Assembly: GCA_963697525.1 (NCBI GenBank)
Contig: OY969087.1
Location: 3,038,001-3,102,000, forward strand
Direction: 5' to 3'
DNA: 64,000 bases
Source: Bradymonas sp963697525
GTDB taxonomy: Bacteria > Myxococcota_A > Bradymonadia > Bradymonadales > Bradymonadaceae
Positions 46,215 through 54,913 of this stretch are shown here, piece after piece (position 1 is the first letter of the stretch; each line of letters opens with the position of its first letter). The notes below the pieces were generated by a model. That model was not told where the DNA came from. It searched no databases and worked only from the letters and a program-made list of their open reading frames with translations. A program made the position numbers and the translations under genes.

Positions 46215-47203
46215 AGCCACGCATCATACAGATCGACCCCGAACACCCGGACGACGCCGCCCTCGCCCCGGCCGCCGAGGCGCTTCGCCGTGGCCAACTC
46301 GTGGCTTTTCCCACCGAGACCGTCTACGGGCTGGGGGCCAACGCGCTGGAGGCGAGCGCGGTCGCCAAGATCTTCGCGGCCAAGCAGCGCCCGCCGACCA
46401 ATCCGCTCATCGTACACGTGGCCGACGTGGCCGATGTCGAGCGGGTCGTGCGCGCGTGGCCGCCGCTCGCTGAGCGCCTGGCTGAGGCGTTTTGGCCGGG
46501 GCCGCTGACGCTGGTATTGCCCAGGCAAGAAACGGTGTCAGACACCGTGTCAGCGGGCCTGGACACCGTCGGGGTGCGCATGCCCGCCCATCCGGTCGCC
46601 CGCGCGCTCATTCGCCTGGCCGGTGTGCCGGTGGCCGCGCCCAGCGCCAACCGCTACACCGAGGTCTCCCCGACGCGCGCCGAGCACGTACGCGAGAGCC
46701 TGGGCGAGGCGGTGGACGTGCTGGTCGACGCCGGCCCGACCCAGGTGGGCGTGGAGTCGACCGTGCTGTCGCTGGTCGAGGATAGACCGGTGATCTTGAG
46801 GCCGGGCATGATCACCGCCGAGCAGATCGCCCGCGTCGCCCCCGAGGTCGTCTACGCCGACGAGGCGCCGGTGCCCGAGGACCAGAGCCGCCCGTCGCCG
46901 GGGCTGGCGCGCAAGCATTACGCGCCCGAGGCCCGCGTCGCCGTGGTCGACGATGTGTTGGCGATGCTGGGGTTGGTGGGCGGGACGCCGGCGGCGGGCT
47001 TCATTATGCTCGACGCCCCCGCCAGCGCGCCCGCCGGGCCGGTCGTCGTCCTGGGGCGCGACCCCGACGGCTACGCCGAGGGGCTGTACGGGGCGCTGCG
47101 CGACCTCGACCGGCGCGGTTGTACCCAGATCGTCATCGAGCGTCCTCCCACGGGCGGGCGCTGGCGAGCCATCCACGACCGCCTCATGCGTGCATCGGAG
47201 TGA
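46211..47203 (+). CDS. tsaC: Threonylcarbamoyl-AMP synthase (Sua5/YwlC type)
   Basis: A 330-residue enzyme that makes threonylcarbamoyl-AMP from Thr, bicarbonate and ATP for the t6A37 tRNA modification. N-terminal YrdC domain: LVAFPTETVYGLGANALEAS, FAAKQRPPTNPLIVHVADV and FWPGPLTLVLPR, then MPAHPVARALI and APSANRYTEVSPTRAEHV. The C-terminal Sua5 domain is present (SPGLARKHYAPEARVAVVDD), giving the long Sua5 form rather than short TsaC. The GTG at 46211 overlaps the HAD stop; GGAG lies six bases before it. The 3' end overlaps the convergent diiron gene by 20 bases. Confidence 0.93.
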   Translation: MKPRIIQIDPEHPDDAALAPAAEALRRGQLVAFPTETVYGLGANALEASAVAKIFAAKQRPPTNPLIVHVADVADVERVVRAWPPLAERLAEAFWPGPLTLVLPRQETVSDTVSAGLDTVGVRMPAHPVARALIRLAGVPVAAPSANRYTEVSPTRAEHVRESLGEAVDVLVDAGPTQVGVESTVLSLVEDRPVILRPGMITAEQIARVAPEVVYADEAPVPEDQSRPSPGLARKHYAPEARVAVVDDVLAMLGLVGGTPAAGFIMLDAPASAPAGPVVVLGRDPDGYAEGLYGALRDLDRRGCTQIVIERPPTGGRWRAIHDRLMRASE

Positions 47204-48404
47204 CGACCGCGGCCGGCGCGTCGTCCAGCGCCGTCAACAACTCCTGCTCGCTCATTTCCAGGGCGCTGGCGCCGTTGGCATATTTGAGCAGGCCGGCGTC
47301 GGCGTAGTGCTCGACCATGCGGTCGGACAACAGCCCGATCTGGCGCAAGTTGGGGATGAGCCGGGAGAACATCACCTGGCGAAACTCGCGCATGCCCGGC
47401 ATCAGGTTGACGCATTCTCGCCACTGGCGCCGGCTGAGCTTGTGGGCGAACCACTCCTCGTAGACCTCCCAGAACATAAATCGGTTTTGCATCAACAGCG
47501 CGATCTCGAAGACCCAGTCCTCGCGCTCGCGCCGTGCCTTGTCGGAGAGCCGGTGGGTGATGTGGTCGCCCAGGGCGAGCACCCCGTAGTGGACGTGGCG
47601 CGCCTCGTCGAGGATGACGTAGCGCAGCATCTCCTTGAGCAGCGGCTCCTCGGTGATCCGGTAGATGACACCAAAGGCGCCCAGCGCCAGTCCCTCGACC
47701 ATGATCTGCATGCCCAAGAATTTCATGTCCCAGCGCGAATCGGTCATCAGGGCGTCGATGATCGTGAACAGGTTGTCGTTGACCACGTACAGCTTCTCGA
47801 GCTTCTGGTCGATGTAGCGGTGGAAGCTCTCGACGTGGCGGCCCTCGTCCATGACCTGGGTGGCCCCGTACAGCTTGCCGTCGACCCATTCGACCGACTC
47901 GGTGACCTGGGCGGCGGCGTACAGCGCGCCCTGCTCGCCGTGCAGAAACTGCGAGAGGATCCAGGCGGCGACGTCGCGCTTGAAGCGGCGGGTCTCGCGG
48001 GCCGACAACTTCACCCCGTAGGGCTCGGCGACCGACAGATCCAGGAATTCATCGGGGATCAGCGCCACCTCCGGGTTCAACGGGTCGACGTCGATGCTCC
48101 AGTCGACGTCGACCTCGGAGTCCCATTGGTTTCGCTTGGCGCGCCGGTACAGCTCGCGCATCTCGGGGAAATCGGAGGTGTAATTCCAGTCGAAGCGCGC
48201 CACGTGGCCCGCGGGCATGTCGGTGGCTTTGTCGCGCCGGCCCAACTGCAGGATGAAGCCGCGGCCGAACGACGGCAGCAGATTGGTCAGCACGCTCGGG
48301 TTTTGGACCTCGCGCAAGATGGCCAGCGCCTCCAGCAGGGGCTCGACCTTCTGGCGAATTTTCATCGGCATCAAACCGGTCATCCGCTCGACGTGATCTA
48401 GCAT
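47184..48404 (-). CDS. Ferritin-like diiron oxygenase
   Basis: A 406-residue protein with a four-helix diiron core. Candidate ligands: Glu in SQFLHGEQGALYAAAQV, the ExxH pair in VMDEGRHVESF, Glu in MVEGLALGAFGVIYR, and the ExxH pair in VILDEARHVHYGV. This fits ferritin-like oxygenases and desaturases. It probably accepts electrons from the [2Fe-2S] ferredoxin encoded 12 bases upstream. The substrate may be a lipid, given the nearby TetR regulator and desaturase, but that is inference. GGAGCC precedes the ATG. Confidence 0.82.
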   Translation of the reverse strand: MLDHVERMTGLMPMKIRQKVEPLLEALAILREVQNPSVLTNLLPSFGRGFILQLGRRDKATDMPAGHVARFDWNYTSDFPEMRELYRRAKRNQWDSEVDVDWSIDVDPLNPEVALIPDEFLDLSVAEPYGVKLSARETRRFKRDVAAWILSQFLHGEQGALYAAAQVTESVEWVDGKLYGATQVMDEGRHVESFHRYIDQKLEKLYVVNDNLFTIIDALMTDSRWDMKFLGMQIMVEGLALGAFGVIYRITEEPLLKEMLRYVILDEARHVHYGVLALGDHITHRLSDKARREREDWVFEIALLMQNRFMFWEVYEEWFAHKLSRRQWRECVNLMPGMREFRQVMFSRLIPNLRQIGLLSDRMVEHYADAGLLKYANGASALEMSEQELLTALDDAPAAVVTPMHA

Positions 48405-48416
48405 GATTGGCTCCGT

Positions 48417-48893
48417 TCACAGCGATTCGACGACGATGCGTCCGCGCGGTCGGCCCACGCAGGCCAGGCACAGGCCGCGTTGGCGCTCGGCCTCACTCAG
48501 GCAGTTGGGCCCGTCGTAGACCACCTCGCCGTCGACGAGTTGGAGGGCACAGGCCGCGCAGCCGCCCAGCGTGCAGCTAAAGTCGAGGTCGAGCCCCGCC
48601 TTCAGACCCGCCTGCAGGATCGTTTGACCCTCGCCGACGACCAGCTCGGTGTCATGATCGACAAAATAAACGCGTGCCTGCGAATTGGGCGCCGGTGGGG
48701 CGTCGGGGCCGAGCGGGGCGGGCGCGCTGCGCATCGATCGATGCGGCGCGTACACCCCGGGGTCGGTCAGCGCCCCGGCGCGCGCGACCGGCCGGCGCGC
48801 CACCGTCAGCGCCGTGGTCAGATCGACGGCGTGTTGGCGCCAGCGGTGCACGCCGCGGCGAAGCGACGGCGGAAGGAGTTGCGTCAGGGCCAT
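48417..48893 (-). CDS. Plant-type [2Fe-2S] ferredoxin domain protein
   Basis: A 158-residue protein. The C-terminal ~85 residues are a ferredoxin domain with ligands in FSCTLGGCAACALQLVDGEV (C-x4-C-x2-C) and the fourth Cys in RGLCLACVGRPRG. The N-terminal ~70 residues are basic and Pro/Ala-rich with no domain recognised; they may tether the protein to partner or membrane. It lies directly upstream of the diiron oxygenase and is its likely electron donor. No ferredoxin reductase is in the cluster. Start fixed by GAGGCCACC before the ATG. Confidence 0.87.
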   Translation of the reverse strand: MALTQLLPPSLRRGVHRWRQHAVDLTTALTVARRPVARAGALTDPGVYAPHRSMRSAPAPLGPDAPPAPNSQARVYFVDHDTELVVGEGQTILQAGLKAGLDLDFSCTLGGCAACALQLVDGEVVYDGPNCLSEAERQRGLCLACVGRPRGRIVVESL

Positions 48894-48947
48894 GGTGGCC
48901 TCCTCGCAGGGTTTCTGGTCGACTCCCTTGCTTTATTGCAACACATG

Positions 48948-48964
48948 TTGGAACAATAATCCAA
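48948..48964. promoter_or_regulatory. Candidate TetR operator between ferredoxin and tetR genes
   Basis: Inverted repeat TTGGA-7-TCCAA in an AT-richer patch of the divergent region (48930-48980), which also contains CAACACATGTTG, a second imperfect palindrome. Position between the divergent tetR and ferredoxin genes suggests autoregulation; there is no proof. Confidence 0.4.
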
Positions 48965-49039
48965 TAGATGTGGGAATCAAGGACGTGGCGCGCGCGAGTT
49001 TACAATCGCGGCCCGGGCCCCTACATCTAAGAGGACGGT

Positions 49040-49729
49040 GTGTGGTCCCTCCAGTTGCAGGAATCAATGCCCAAGTCCAATCGAAAGAGAGCGACCCGAG
49101 CCAACGGCCGGGCGACGCGCGAGCGTATCGTCGAGGAGGCCACCCGCCTGTTTGCCGATGCCGGCTACGAAGCGACCTCGCTGCGCCAGATCGCCCAGGC
49201 GGTCGACATCGACTCGGCGACGCTCAAATACCATTTTGGCGACAAGCCCAATCTCTTCGCCGAGGTCTATCGGCGCGGTCACGAGGCCTTTCTCGAGGTG
49301 CTCGACCCGCTGCTCACCCGGCTGCACGGGGTGGCCAATCGCGCCCAGTTGCGCGACGTGCTCGACGACTTCGTGGTCGACATGCACGACTTCGTCGAGC
49401 AGAACCTGCCGTTCGTGCGCCTGACGCTGTACCGCATGCTCGAGGACTCCGAGGACGTCATCGCCCTGGAAGAAGAACTGCAGACGGTGGCCATCGCCAC
49501 CCTCGAGCAGACCTTCAACGGGCTCATCGAGCGCGGCATCGTGCGCGACATCGACGCGCGCGCGTTCGTGGTGTTGATCGTCTCCTCGTTCAGCACCTGG
49601 CATGTGACCGGGCGGGTCAAATCGCGCTGGCTGGGCAATCCGCCGCTGGACAGCATCGATGGGCGCGCCCGTTCAGAAGAATTTTTCATCGACCTGGTGG
49701 AGATGCACCTCCTCGGTGATCAAGATTGA
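49040..49729 (+). CDS. TetR family transcriptional regulator
   Basis: A 229-residue repressor-type regulator. N-terminal HTH: RERIVEEATRLFADAGYEAT then SLRQIAQAVDIDSATLKYHF; the rest is the helical ligand domain. It is divergent from the ferredoxin-diiron operon and is followed by the fatty acid desaturase, so it plausibly senses a fatty acyl or lipid ligand and controls both (inference). GTG 49040 has GAGGA upstream; the ATG at 49067 is an alternative giving 220 residues. Confidence 0.93.
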   Translation: MWSLQLQESMPKSNRKRATRANGRATRERIVEEATRLFADAGYEATSLRQIAQAVDIDSATLKYHFGDKPNLFAEVYRRGHEAFLEVLDPLLTRLHGVANRAQLRDVLDDFVVDMHDFVEQNLPFVRLTLYRMLEDSEDVIALEEELQTVAIATLEQTFNGLIERGIVRDIDARAFVVLIVSSFSTWHVTGRVKSRWLGNPPLDSIDGRARSEEFFIDLVEMHLLGDQD

Positions 49730-49919
49730 GTTCACAGGGTACATATCGCAGCTGCCAGGCGACCTCGGATCTTGGAGGGCGATCCGTCGAGCCCGTCGGC
49801 GGGCCTTCGGGCATAGACCGGGGCGCATATCCGTTGGTCATATTGATCGCTAGCGAAGCCCTCCCAATAAGAGCCCGCACAACGCCCGTTCACTTCGACC
49901 TCATTGCACAAGGGTGCTA

Positions 49920-51185
49920 ATGTCAGAAGCAACGCCTACGACCGCCGAAGCTGGGGAGTCTCGGCTGCAGAAAACAATGTATATGGCTCGTTTTGTTGGA
50001 ATCCACCTGGTCTGTCTGGCGGCCATCTGGACCGGAATTAGCTGGCAGGCGATGGTCATCTGCGCCGCGCTGTACGCGCTGCGCATGTTCGCCGTCACCG
50101 CCGGCTACCACCGCTACTTCGCCCATCGCACCTACAAGATGGGACGGGTCATGCAGTTCATCATGGGGTTTTTGGCGGAGAGCTCCGGCCAGAAGGGCGT
50201 GTTATGGTGGGCGGCCCATCACCGCCACCACCACAAATACTCCGATCAGCCCGAAGACGTGCACTCGGCCAAACAACGAGGCTTTTGGTGGTCGCACGTC
50301 GGGTGGGTCTTCAGCGACCGCTGGGCGGGCACCGACGAGAGCCGCGTGCGCGATCTGATGCGCTACCCCGAGCTGGTCTGGCTGGACGAATACCACTGGG
50401 TGCCGATTGTGGTGTTGGGCGCGGCCACCTTCCTGGTGGGCGAGCTGCTGGGCATCGGCGGTTGGCAGGCGCTGGTGGTGGGCTTTTTCTGGAGCACGGT
50501 GCTCTCGCTGCACGCGACCTTTACGATCAACTCGCTGGCGCACCTCATCGGCAACCGGCGCTATGAGACCACCGACGAGAGTCGCAACCACTGGCTTTTG
50601 GCGCTGATCACCTTCGGGGAGGGCTGGCACAACAACCACCACCATTACCAGGCGGCGGCCAACCAGGGCTTCTTCTGGTGGGAATACGACATCACCTACT
50701 ACATCCTCAAGGTGATGAGCTGGGTAGGCCTGGTCCACGACCTGCGCACGCCTCCGCAGCACGTCCTCGAGGGGCGGCGCCACCCCAAGGCGCGCAAGCG
50801 GCGCGGCGCGCCTCAACCGGCCGCCTCCAGCCCGGCGACGGCCTCCCCGGCGCGGGCGCTGGAGAAGGCCAAGGAAGACGCCTCGCGCTGGCTCGACGAG
50901 CTTAGTGACGCCGCCCACTGTCGTTACGTGGAGATGAGCGAGGTGGCCTCGCACAGGGCCGATCGCCTCCGGCTGGGCGCGCGTCAGGTCCAGGAGAACG
51001 CCTCGCGGCGCATCGACGAGCTCAGCGAGGCCGCCCATTGCCGCTACGTGGAGATGAGCGACTCGGCCGCGCGCACCGTCGAGGAGATCAAGCTGAGCGC
51101 CGAACACGCCCAGAAGGCCGCCGCTCAGAAGGTCGACAACTTTGCCCGCTCCCTGCAGCCCGAGCCCAAGCCCGAGATGGGGTGA
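49920..51185 (+). CDS. Membrane fatty acid desaturase with repeat tail
   Basis: A 421-residue acyl desaturase of the delta-9 (stearoyl-CoA/acyl-lipid) type. Three histidine boxes are intact: HRYFAH, HHRHHHKYSD and HNNHHH. Hydrophobic segments flank them (GIHLVCLAAIWTGISW, VVLGAATFLVGELLGIGGW). After the catalytic domain (about residue 300) is a ~110-residue charged, helical tail with two tandem repeats of DELSDAAHCRYVEMS and DELSEAAHCRYVEMS, a feature I do not know from other desaturases. It lies 190 bases after the TetR gene; the start is the ATG at 49920 rather than the GTG at 49914. Confidence 0.9.
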   Translation: MSEATPTTAEAGESRLQKTMYMARFVGIHLVCLAAIWTGISWQAMVICAALYALRMFAVTAGYHRYFAHRTYKMGRVMQFIMGFLAESSGQKGVLWWAAHHRHHHKYSDQPEDVHSAKQRGFWWSHVGWVFSDRWAGTDESRVRDLMRYPELVWLDEYHWVPIVVLGAATFLVGELLGIGGWQALVVGFFWSTVLSLHATFTINSLAHLIGNRRYETTDESRNHWLLALITFGEGWHNNHHHYQAAANQGFFWWEYDITYYILKVMSWVGLVHDLRTPPQHVLEGRRHPKARKRRGAPQPAASSPATASPARALEKAKEDASRWLDELSDAAHCRYVEMSEVASHRADRLRLGARQVQENASRRIDELSEAAHCRYVEMSDSAARTVEEIKLSAEHAQKAAAQKVDNFARSLQPEPKPEMG

Positions 51186-51213
51186 GGGGCATAGCCAACC
51201 TCGCCGCCGACGC

Positions 51214-52146
51214 TCAGGCGGCGAGTTCGTGACGCAAGGCGGCTTCGAGTTTCGGAAAGGCGAACTCGAAGCCGTTTTTTTGTAGACGGGCGGGCACCGC
51301 GCGTTGGCCGTGCAGCAACATCTCCTCGCCCATCTGCCCGGCGCCCAGGCGCACCAGCGCGCCGGGAAGCCCCAGGATCGTCGGCCGGTGCAGCACCTGG
51401 CCGAGGGTCTCGGTGAGCTCGGCGTTGGACACCGGGTTTGGCGAGGTCAGGTTGACGGGCCCGTCGAGCTGGTCGTTGTCCAGCAAGAATTGCAGCCCGC
51501 GCACCACGTCGGTCAGCGCGATCCAGCTCATGAATTGGCGCCCGTCGCCCACATGGGCGCCCAGCCCCAGCCGAAAGGGCGTCAGCATCAGCTTGAGGGC
51601 GCCGCCGTCGCGCGACAGCACGACCCCCAGGCGGGGATTGGTGGTGCGAATGCCGGCGTCGATCGCCGGCTGGCAGGCCTGCTCCCACTGTCGGCAAACC
51701 TCGGCGAGGAAGGTCTGGCCGGGGGGCGACTCCTCGTCGACCACCGCGTGGCCGGTGTTGCCGTAGTAGCCCACCGCCGAGGCCGACACGAACACCGCTG
51801 GCGGGTCGTTGAGCCGGGCCAGCGTGCGCGCGAGCAAGTCGGTGCCCTGCGCGCGGCTCTGCAAGATCGCTTCTTTTTTGTCGTCGGTCCACCGCCCGAA
51901 GAGGTTCTCCCCGGCCAGATGTACCACGGCGTCGATCCCCTCGAGGCGCGCCGCGTCGATCTCGTTGCCACGCGGGCTCCAGTAGATCTGGTGGGCGCTG
52001 TCCGTCGGCCGGCGGGTCAGTTGCAGGACGGTGTGGCCCTGATCTTCGAGCGCGCCCCGCAGGGCCGTGCCGATGAGCCCTGTCGCCCCTGTGATGGCGA
52101 TGCTCTTGGGATCGATGCGCTCTGCGGTGCTCTCGGAGGTGTCCAT
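51214..52146 (-). CDS. TIGR01777-type NAD-dependent epimerase/SDR protein
   Basis: A 310-residue extended short-chain dehydrogenase of the TIGR01777/SDR39U1 (YfcH-like) family. Rossmann motif AITGATGLIGTALRGALEDQG; AVVHLAGENLFGRW; SASAVGYYGNTG (Tyr of the active site); VVLSRDGGALKLMLTPFRLG and the C-terminal GLPGALVRLGAGQMGEEML. Substrate and role are unknown. The ATG at 52146 is preferred over 52185. It is convergent with the desaturase gene, 28 bases apart. Confidence 0.92.
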   Translation of the reverse strand: MDTSESTAERIDPKSIAITGATGLIGTALRGALEDQGHTVLQLTRRPTDSAHQIYWSPRGNEIDAARLEGIDAVVHLAGENLFGRWTDDKKEAILQSRAQGTDLLARTLARLNDPPAVFVSASAVGYYGNTGHAVVDEESPPGQTFLAEVCRQWEQACQPAIDAGIRTTNPRLGVVLSRDGGALKLMLTPFRLGLGAHVGDGRQFMSWIALTDVVRGLQFLLDNDQLDGPVNLTSPNPVSNAELTETLGQVLHRPTILGLPGALVRLGAGQMGEEMLLHGQRAVPARLQKNGFEFAFPKLEAALRHELAA

Positions 52147-52194
52147 TGGTGTTCCGTGGGCTGGCGCGCGTGAGAACTGCCTCAAATCTACGTC

Positions 52195-52977
52195 TCAAAA
52201 CCGGGTGTTCAAGACCGCGCCGCATCCGCTTCCGTCGGGGACGCGCTTCATCTCGAAGTAGTTCTTCTTGGGGCTGGGATCGGGCCGGCTCGCCGGCGGG
52301 TTGCCCAGGAACATGCTCGTCGAGTCGAGCACGACCTGCTGTTGGGACCACTTGACCGTGCCGGCGACGCGGTCGGCGTCGAGCACCTGGCCGCGCATGC
52401 GGTCCGAGCCGCGATGGACGACATAGATGCTGCCGTCGACCAGGCCGCTGACGCGGATGGTCACCCCCGGATGGCCGTCTTTGTCCTGGTCGACGACTCG
52501 GGGATCGTCGGCCTTCTTGGGCAGGTACTCGCTGGTGGGCTCGCGCAGCTCGGCGCCGAGCACCTGGACGTGGCGGGGCACGTCGAGCGCGTAGCCGCCG
52601 TCGACGGCGACCAGACGCGCGGGGCGCACGGTAACGCCCATGGCCTTCATGAAGCGGCGCGGGATGGTCGTCTTGACCGAATCGATGGAGCTGTTTACGC
52701 CGATGTCACACACCTCGGTGCGCATGCGCAAGTTGGGGGCGGTGCCCTCGATGCGCACCCGCTGCACGGCGACCGTGCGGGTGGTGACCTTGCCCACGAT
52801 GGGCACCTTCGAGATCGCGGTGGTGACGACCTTTTGCGCCCACGTGCCCCGCAGATCGGGGGCGCCGGCCGGCGGCGCCTCGGCGGCGGTGTCGGTGTCG
52901 GAGGGGCGTTGCTGCGCGCTGGCTGTCACCGAGGCAGCCAGCAGTGCGATGACCAGGAGCGCTGAGATCTTGGGCAT
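52195..52977 (-). CDS. Exported hypothetical protein
   Basis: A 260-residue protein with a signal peptide ending in TASAQQ. The mature part has DLRGTWAQKVVTTAISKVPI at the start and repeated beta-like segments (TIRVSGLVDGSIYVVHRGSD); two Cys are present. No family was recognised. The ORF extending to 53325 is antisense of litR and rejected. It lies 20 bases downstream of the litR stop and could share its transcript. Confidence 0.72.
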   Translation of the reverse strand: MPKISALLVIALLAASVTASAQQRPSDTDTAAEAPPAGAPDLRGTWAQKVVTTAISKVPIVGKVTTRTVAVQRVRIEGTAPNLRMRTEVCDIGVNSSIDSVKTTIPRRFMKAMGVTVRPARLVAVDGGYALDVPRHVQVLGAELREPTSEYLPKKADDPRVVDQDKDGHPGVTIRVSGLVDGSIYVVHRGSDRMRGQVLDADRVAGTVKWSQQQVVLDSTSMFLGNPPASRPDPSPKKNYFEMKRVPDGSGCGAVLNTRF

Positions 52978-52997
52978 ATGTGCCTGTGTCCTTGCGG

Positions 52998-53942
52998 TCA
53001 ATCCGCGTTGTCGCGCGCCAGTTGGCGCGCCCAGTCGTACAACTCGTTCCAGTCTTCGATGTGAAGCTCGACCCCGTTGGCCACGGGTCGACCGCCGCCG
53101 CCGACGACCAGGCGAACTTGCTGGTCGATCGACGCGGCCAACGCATCGAGCAGGTCGCGCGCCCGGCGCTGGTCGTAGGCCAGCGACACGCTGATGAGCA
53201 CGGCGGTCGATTCCTGCTGGTTGGCGGCCACGACGATCTCGTCGAGCGGGGTATCCGCCCCCAGAAACGACACCCGGCAGCCGGCCAGGGCGACGACCAC
53301 CGCCGCCATATGCAGCCCCAGGCAATGCTGCTCACCGGGCAAGTTGGCCAGCACCACCGTCGGACCGTGGGCCCGGTCGCTCAACGGGCGCCACTGACGG
53401 GTCAAAAAATCGCGCAGCCGCTCGCTGGTGAAATGCTCGTGAGAGACGTGCAGCCGCCCGTCCGCCCAGGCATCGCCGAGCGCGGTCAAAAAGGGCCCGA
53501 CGCGCTGGTGCAAAAAGCGCAGCCCGCCAAATTTGTTCCACGCACGATAGAAGTGATCTTCGAGGCGATCGCCGTCGAAGGCGGCCGCCGCTTGGAGCCA
53601 GGGCGTCTGCCAGCGCTGGTCGGCGCTGCCGGCCTCGTCGGCGGGGGCGGCGGCGGGGGCAGCCGATGCCGTGGTGGTGCGCAAAAGCGCGCGCAGCGTG
53701 GATTCGTCCTCGCCGACAATATTGCTCGGCCGATGCCCGGCGTCGATCGCTGCCGACATCAGCCGCAAGCGGCTCACCGCCCGCATCGAGTACACGCGGT
53801 GTCCGGCGGCGTTGCGCTCCGGGCTCGGGAAGCCATAGCGGCGCTCCCAGGTGCGCAGGGTTTCCTTGGGAATGCCCGTGGCCTGCGAGAGCGCCCCGAT
53901 GCTCAGGGTCGGTTGATCGTTGGCGTTGGTTTCGCGAGTCAT
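52998..53942 (-). CDS. litR: LitR/CarH-type MerR regulator with adenosylcobalamin photoreceptor domain
   Basis: A 314-residue light-responsive repressor candidate. The N-terminal MerR HTH (LSIGALSQATGIPKETLRTW, then ERRYGFPSPERN) is followed by a helical domain with W-x9-EH (WADGRLHVSHEHF), the cap motif of CarH photoreceptors, and a B12 domain with ExHxxG (EQHCLGL, lower-ligand His), an SVS-type segment and VVGGGG. In the CarH family the tetramer with adenosylcobalamin binds operators in the dark and falls apart in light. The adjacent ECF sigma gene and repeated TGAACA motifs fit a LitR-LitS pair. The ATG at 53942 is chosen; 46 upstream codons are rejected. Confidence 0.92.
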   Translation of the reverse strand: MTRETNANDQPTLSIGALSQATGIPKETLRTWERRYGFPSPERNAAGHRVYSMRAVSRLRLMSAAIDAGHRPSNIVGEDESTLRALLRTTTASAAPAAAPADEAGSADQRWQTPWLQAAAAFDGDRLEDHFYRAWNKFGGLRFLHQRVGPFLTALGDAWADGRLHVSHEHFTSERLRDFLTRQWRPLSDRAHGPTVVLANLPGEQHCLGLHMAAVVVALAGCRVSFLGADTPLDEIVVAANQQESTAVLISVSLAYDQRRARDLLDALAASIDQQVRLVVGGGGRPVANGVELHIEDWNELYDWARQLARDNAD

Positions 53943-54062
53943 GCAAGCACCGTGCAAAAGGGGCGACGGCTCCACACCTGATCGGGTGGCCGTGCATTTA
54001 GGATGCAAGTGGGGCGGCCCGGGAAACGTTCGCCCCGGCCGCAGCCGACGATGAATACCTTT

Positions 54063-54079
54063 TGAACAGGGTATGTTCA
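54063..54079. promoter_or_regulatory. TGAACA inverted pair upstream of litR
   Basis: TGAACA (54063-54068) faces TGTTCA (54074-54079); start-to-start spacing is 11 bases. It overlaps the stop codon of the ECF sigma gene and lies about 120 bases before the litR start. It shares the motif of the array at 54.7 kb and is a candidate autoregulatory site of litR. Confidence 0.5.
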
Positions 54080-54649
54080 AGCGCTCGCCGCCAGGTAATT
54101 GCGCTCGATTTGCTCGCGCAGGCTCACCCGCAGCCGGTGCAGCCGGGTCTTGAGCGCCGCCTCGGTCAGGTCGAGCTTGGCGGCGAGTTCCTCGCGATCA
54201 CGGCCCTCCCATTCCATGCCCAGGTAGACGACCTTGTTGGTGTCGTTGCACGCCTCCAAGAAGTCGGCGATCTCGGCCAAGATCTCCTTGCTGGCCAGGT
54301 GCTCGTCGGGGCGTTCGTCGAACTCGCCGTCGTCTTCCTGGTGGCGCAGCGCCACGAGCGCGTCGTCCTCGATGGGCACCGGACGGCGCTTGTAACGCCG
54401 CGTTTTCATACGCGCTTCGTTGACGGCGATGCGATACATCCAGCTCCACAGGGCGCTGTTGTGTCGAAAGGTGTCGATCTTGTCACAGACCTTCAGGAGC
54501 ACGTCCTGGGTGACCTCCTCGGCGTCCCACTCGTCGCGCACCAGCGGACGCACGACCGCGAAGATGCGCCCGCGATACTGGGTACACAAGTCTCGAATAG
54601 CGGGCGCGTCGCCGGCGATGAGTCCTTTGATGAGCTCTTGTTCCGTCAT
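54077..54649 (-). CDS. ECF sigma factor (LitS-like)
   Basis: A 190-residue group IV sigma factor. Region 2 includes IRDLCTQYRGRIFAVVRPLV, DAEEVTQDVLLKVCDKIDTF and ALWSWMYRIAVNEARMKTRR; region 4 includes NKVVYLGMEWEGRDREELAA then LTEAALKTRLHRLR. No anti-sigma gene is adjacent, which suggests control at transcription by the neighbouring LitR. GGGAGAGGGAC precedes the ATG. In Streptomyces LitR controls an adjacent ECF gene (litS), which supports the model by analogy. Confidence 0.92.
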   Translation of the reverse strand: MTEQELIKGLIAGDAPAIRDLCTQYRGRIFAVVRPLVRDEWDAEEVTQDVLLKVCDKIDTFRHNSALWSWMYRIAVNEARMKTRRYKRRPVPIEDDALVALRHQEDDGEFDERPDEHLASKEILAEIADFLEACNDTNKVVYLGMEWEGRDREELAAKLDLTEAALKTRLHRLRVSLREQIERNYLAASA

Positions 54650-54677
54650 GTCCCTCTCCCTGCGTCCGGTGGGGCCT

Positions 54678-54766
54678 TGTTCACTGACACTGTTCAGGCC
54701 CGATTCGAGATCGATTATGAACAGGTTTTGAACACGGTCAAGCGAAAATTGAACAGGTTTTGAACA
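54678..54766. promoter_or_regulatory. Array of TGAACA motifs, candidate LitR operator
   Basis: Six copies: TGTTCA at 54678 and 54691, TGAACA at 54718, 54729, 54750 and 54761. The last four form two pairs with exact 11-base spacing and the shared core TGAACAGGTTTTGAACA. Direct repeats of about 11 bp are the form recognised by CarH-type proteins. The array lies between the sigma gene start (54649) and the start of the GST gene (54914). Confidence 0.7.
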
Positions 54767-54913
54767 AATGGGGCGTAAACAGTGTGTTTCGACCCGGCTC
54801 CTTGACGAACGCAGGACTGGCGGCCATGGGTTGGGAGACAGGATGCTGACGACTGCCACCGAGCCAACGATGGCTGTGTCAGCCCCGCATCGAGGGCAGC
54901 TCAGGAGAGAGAT

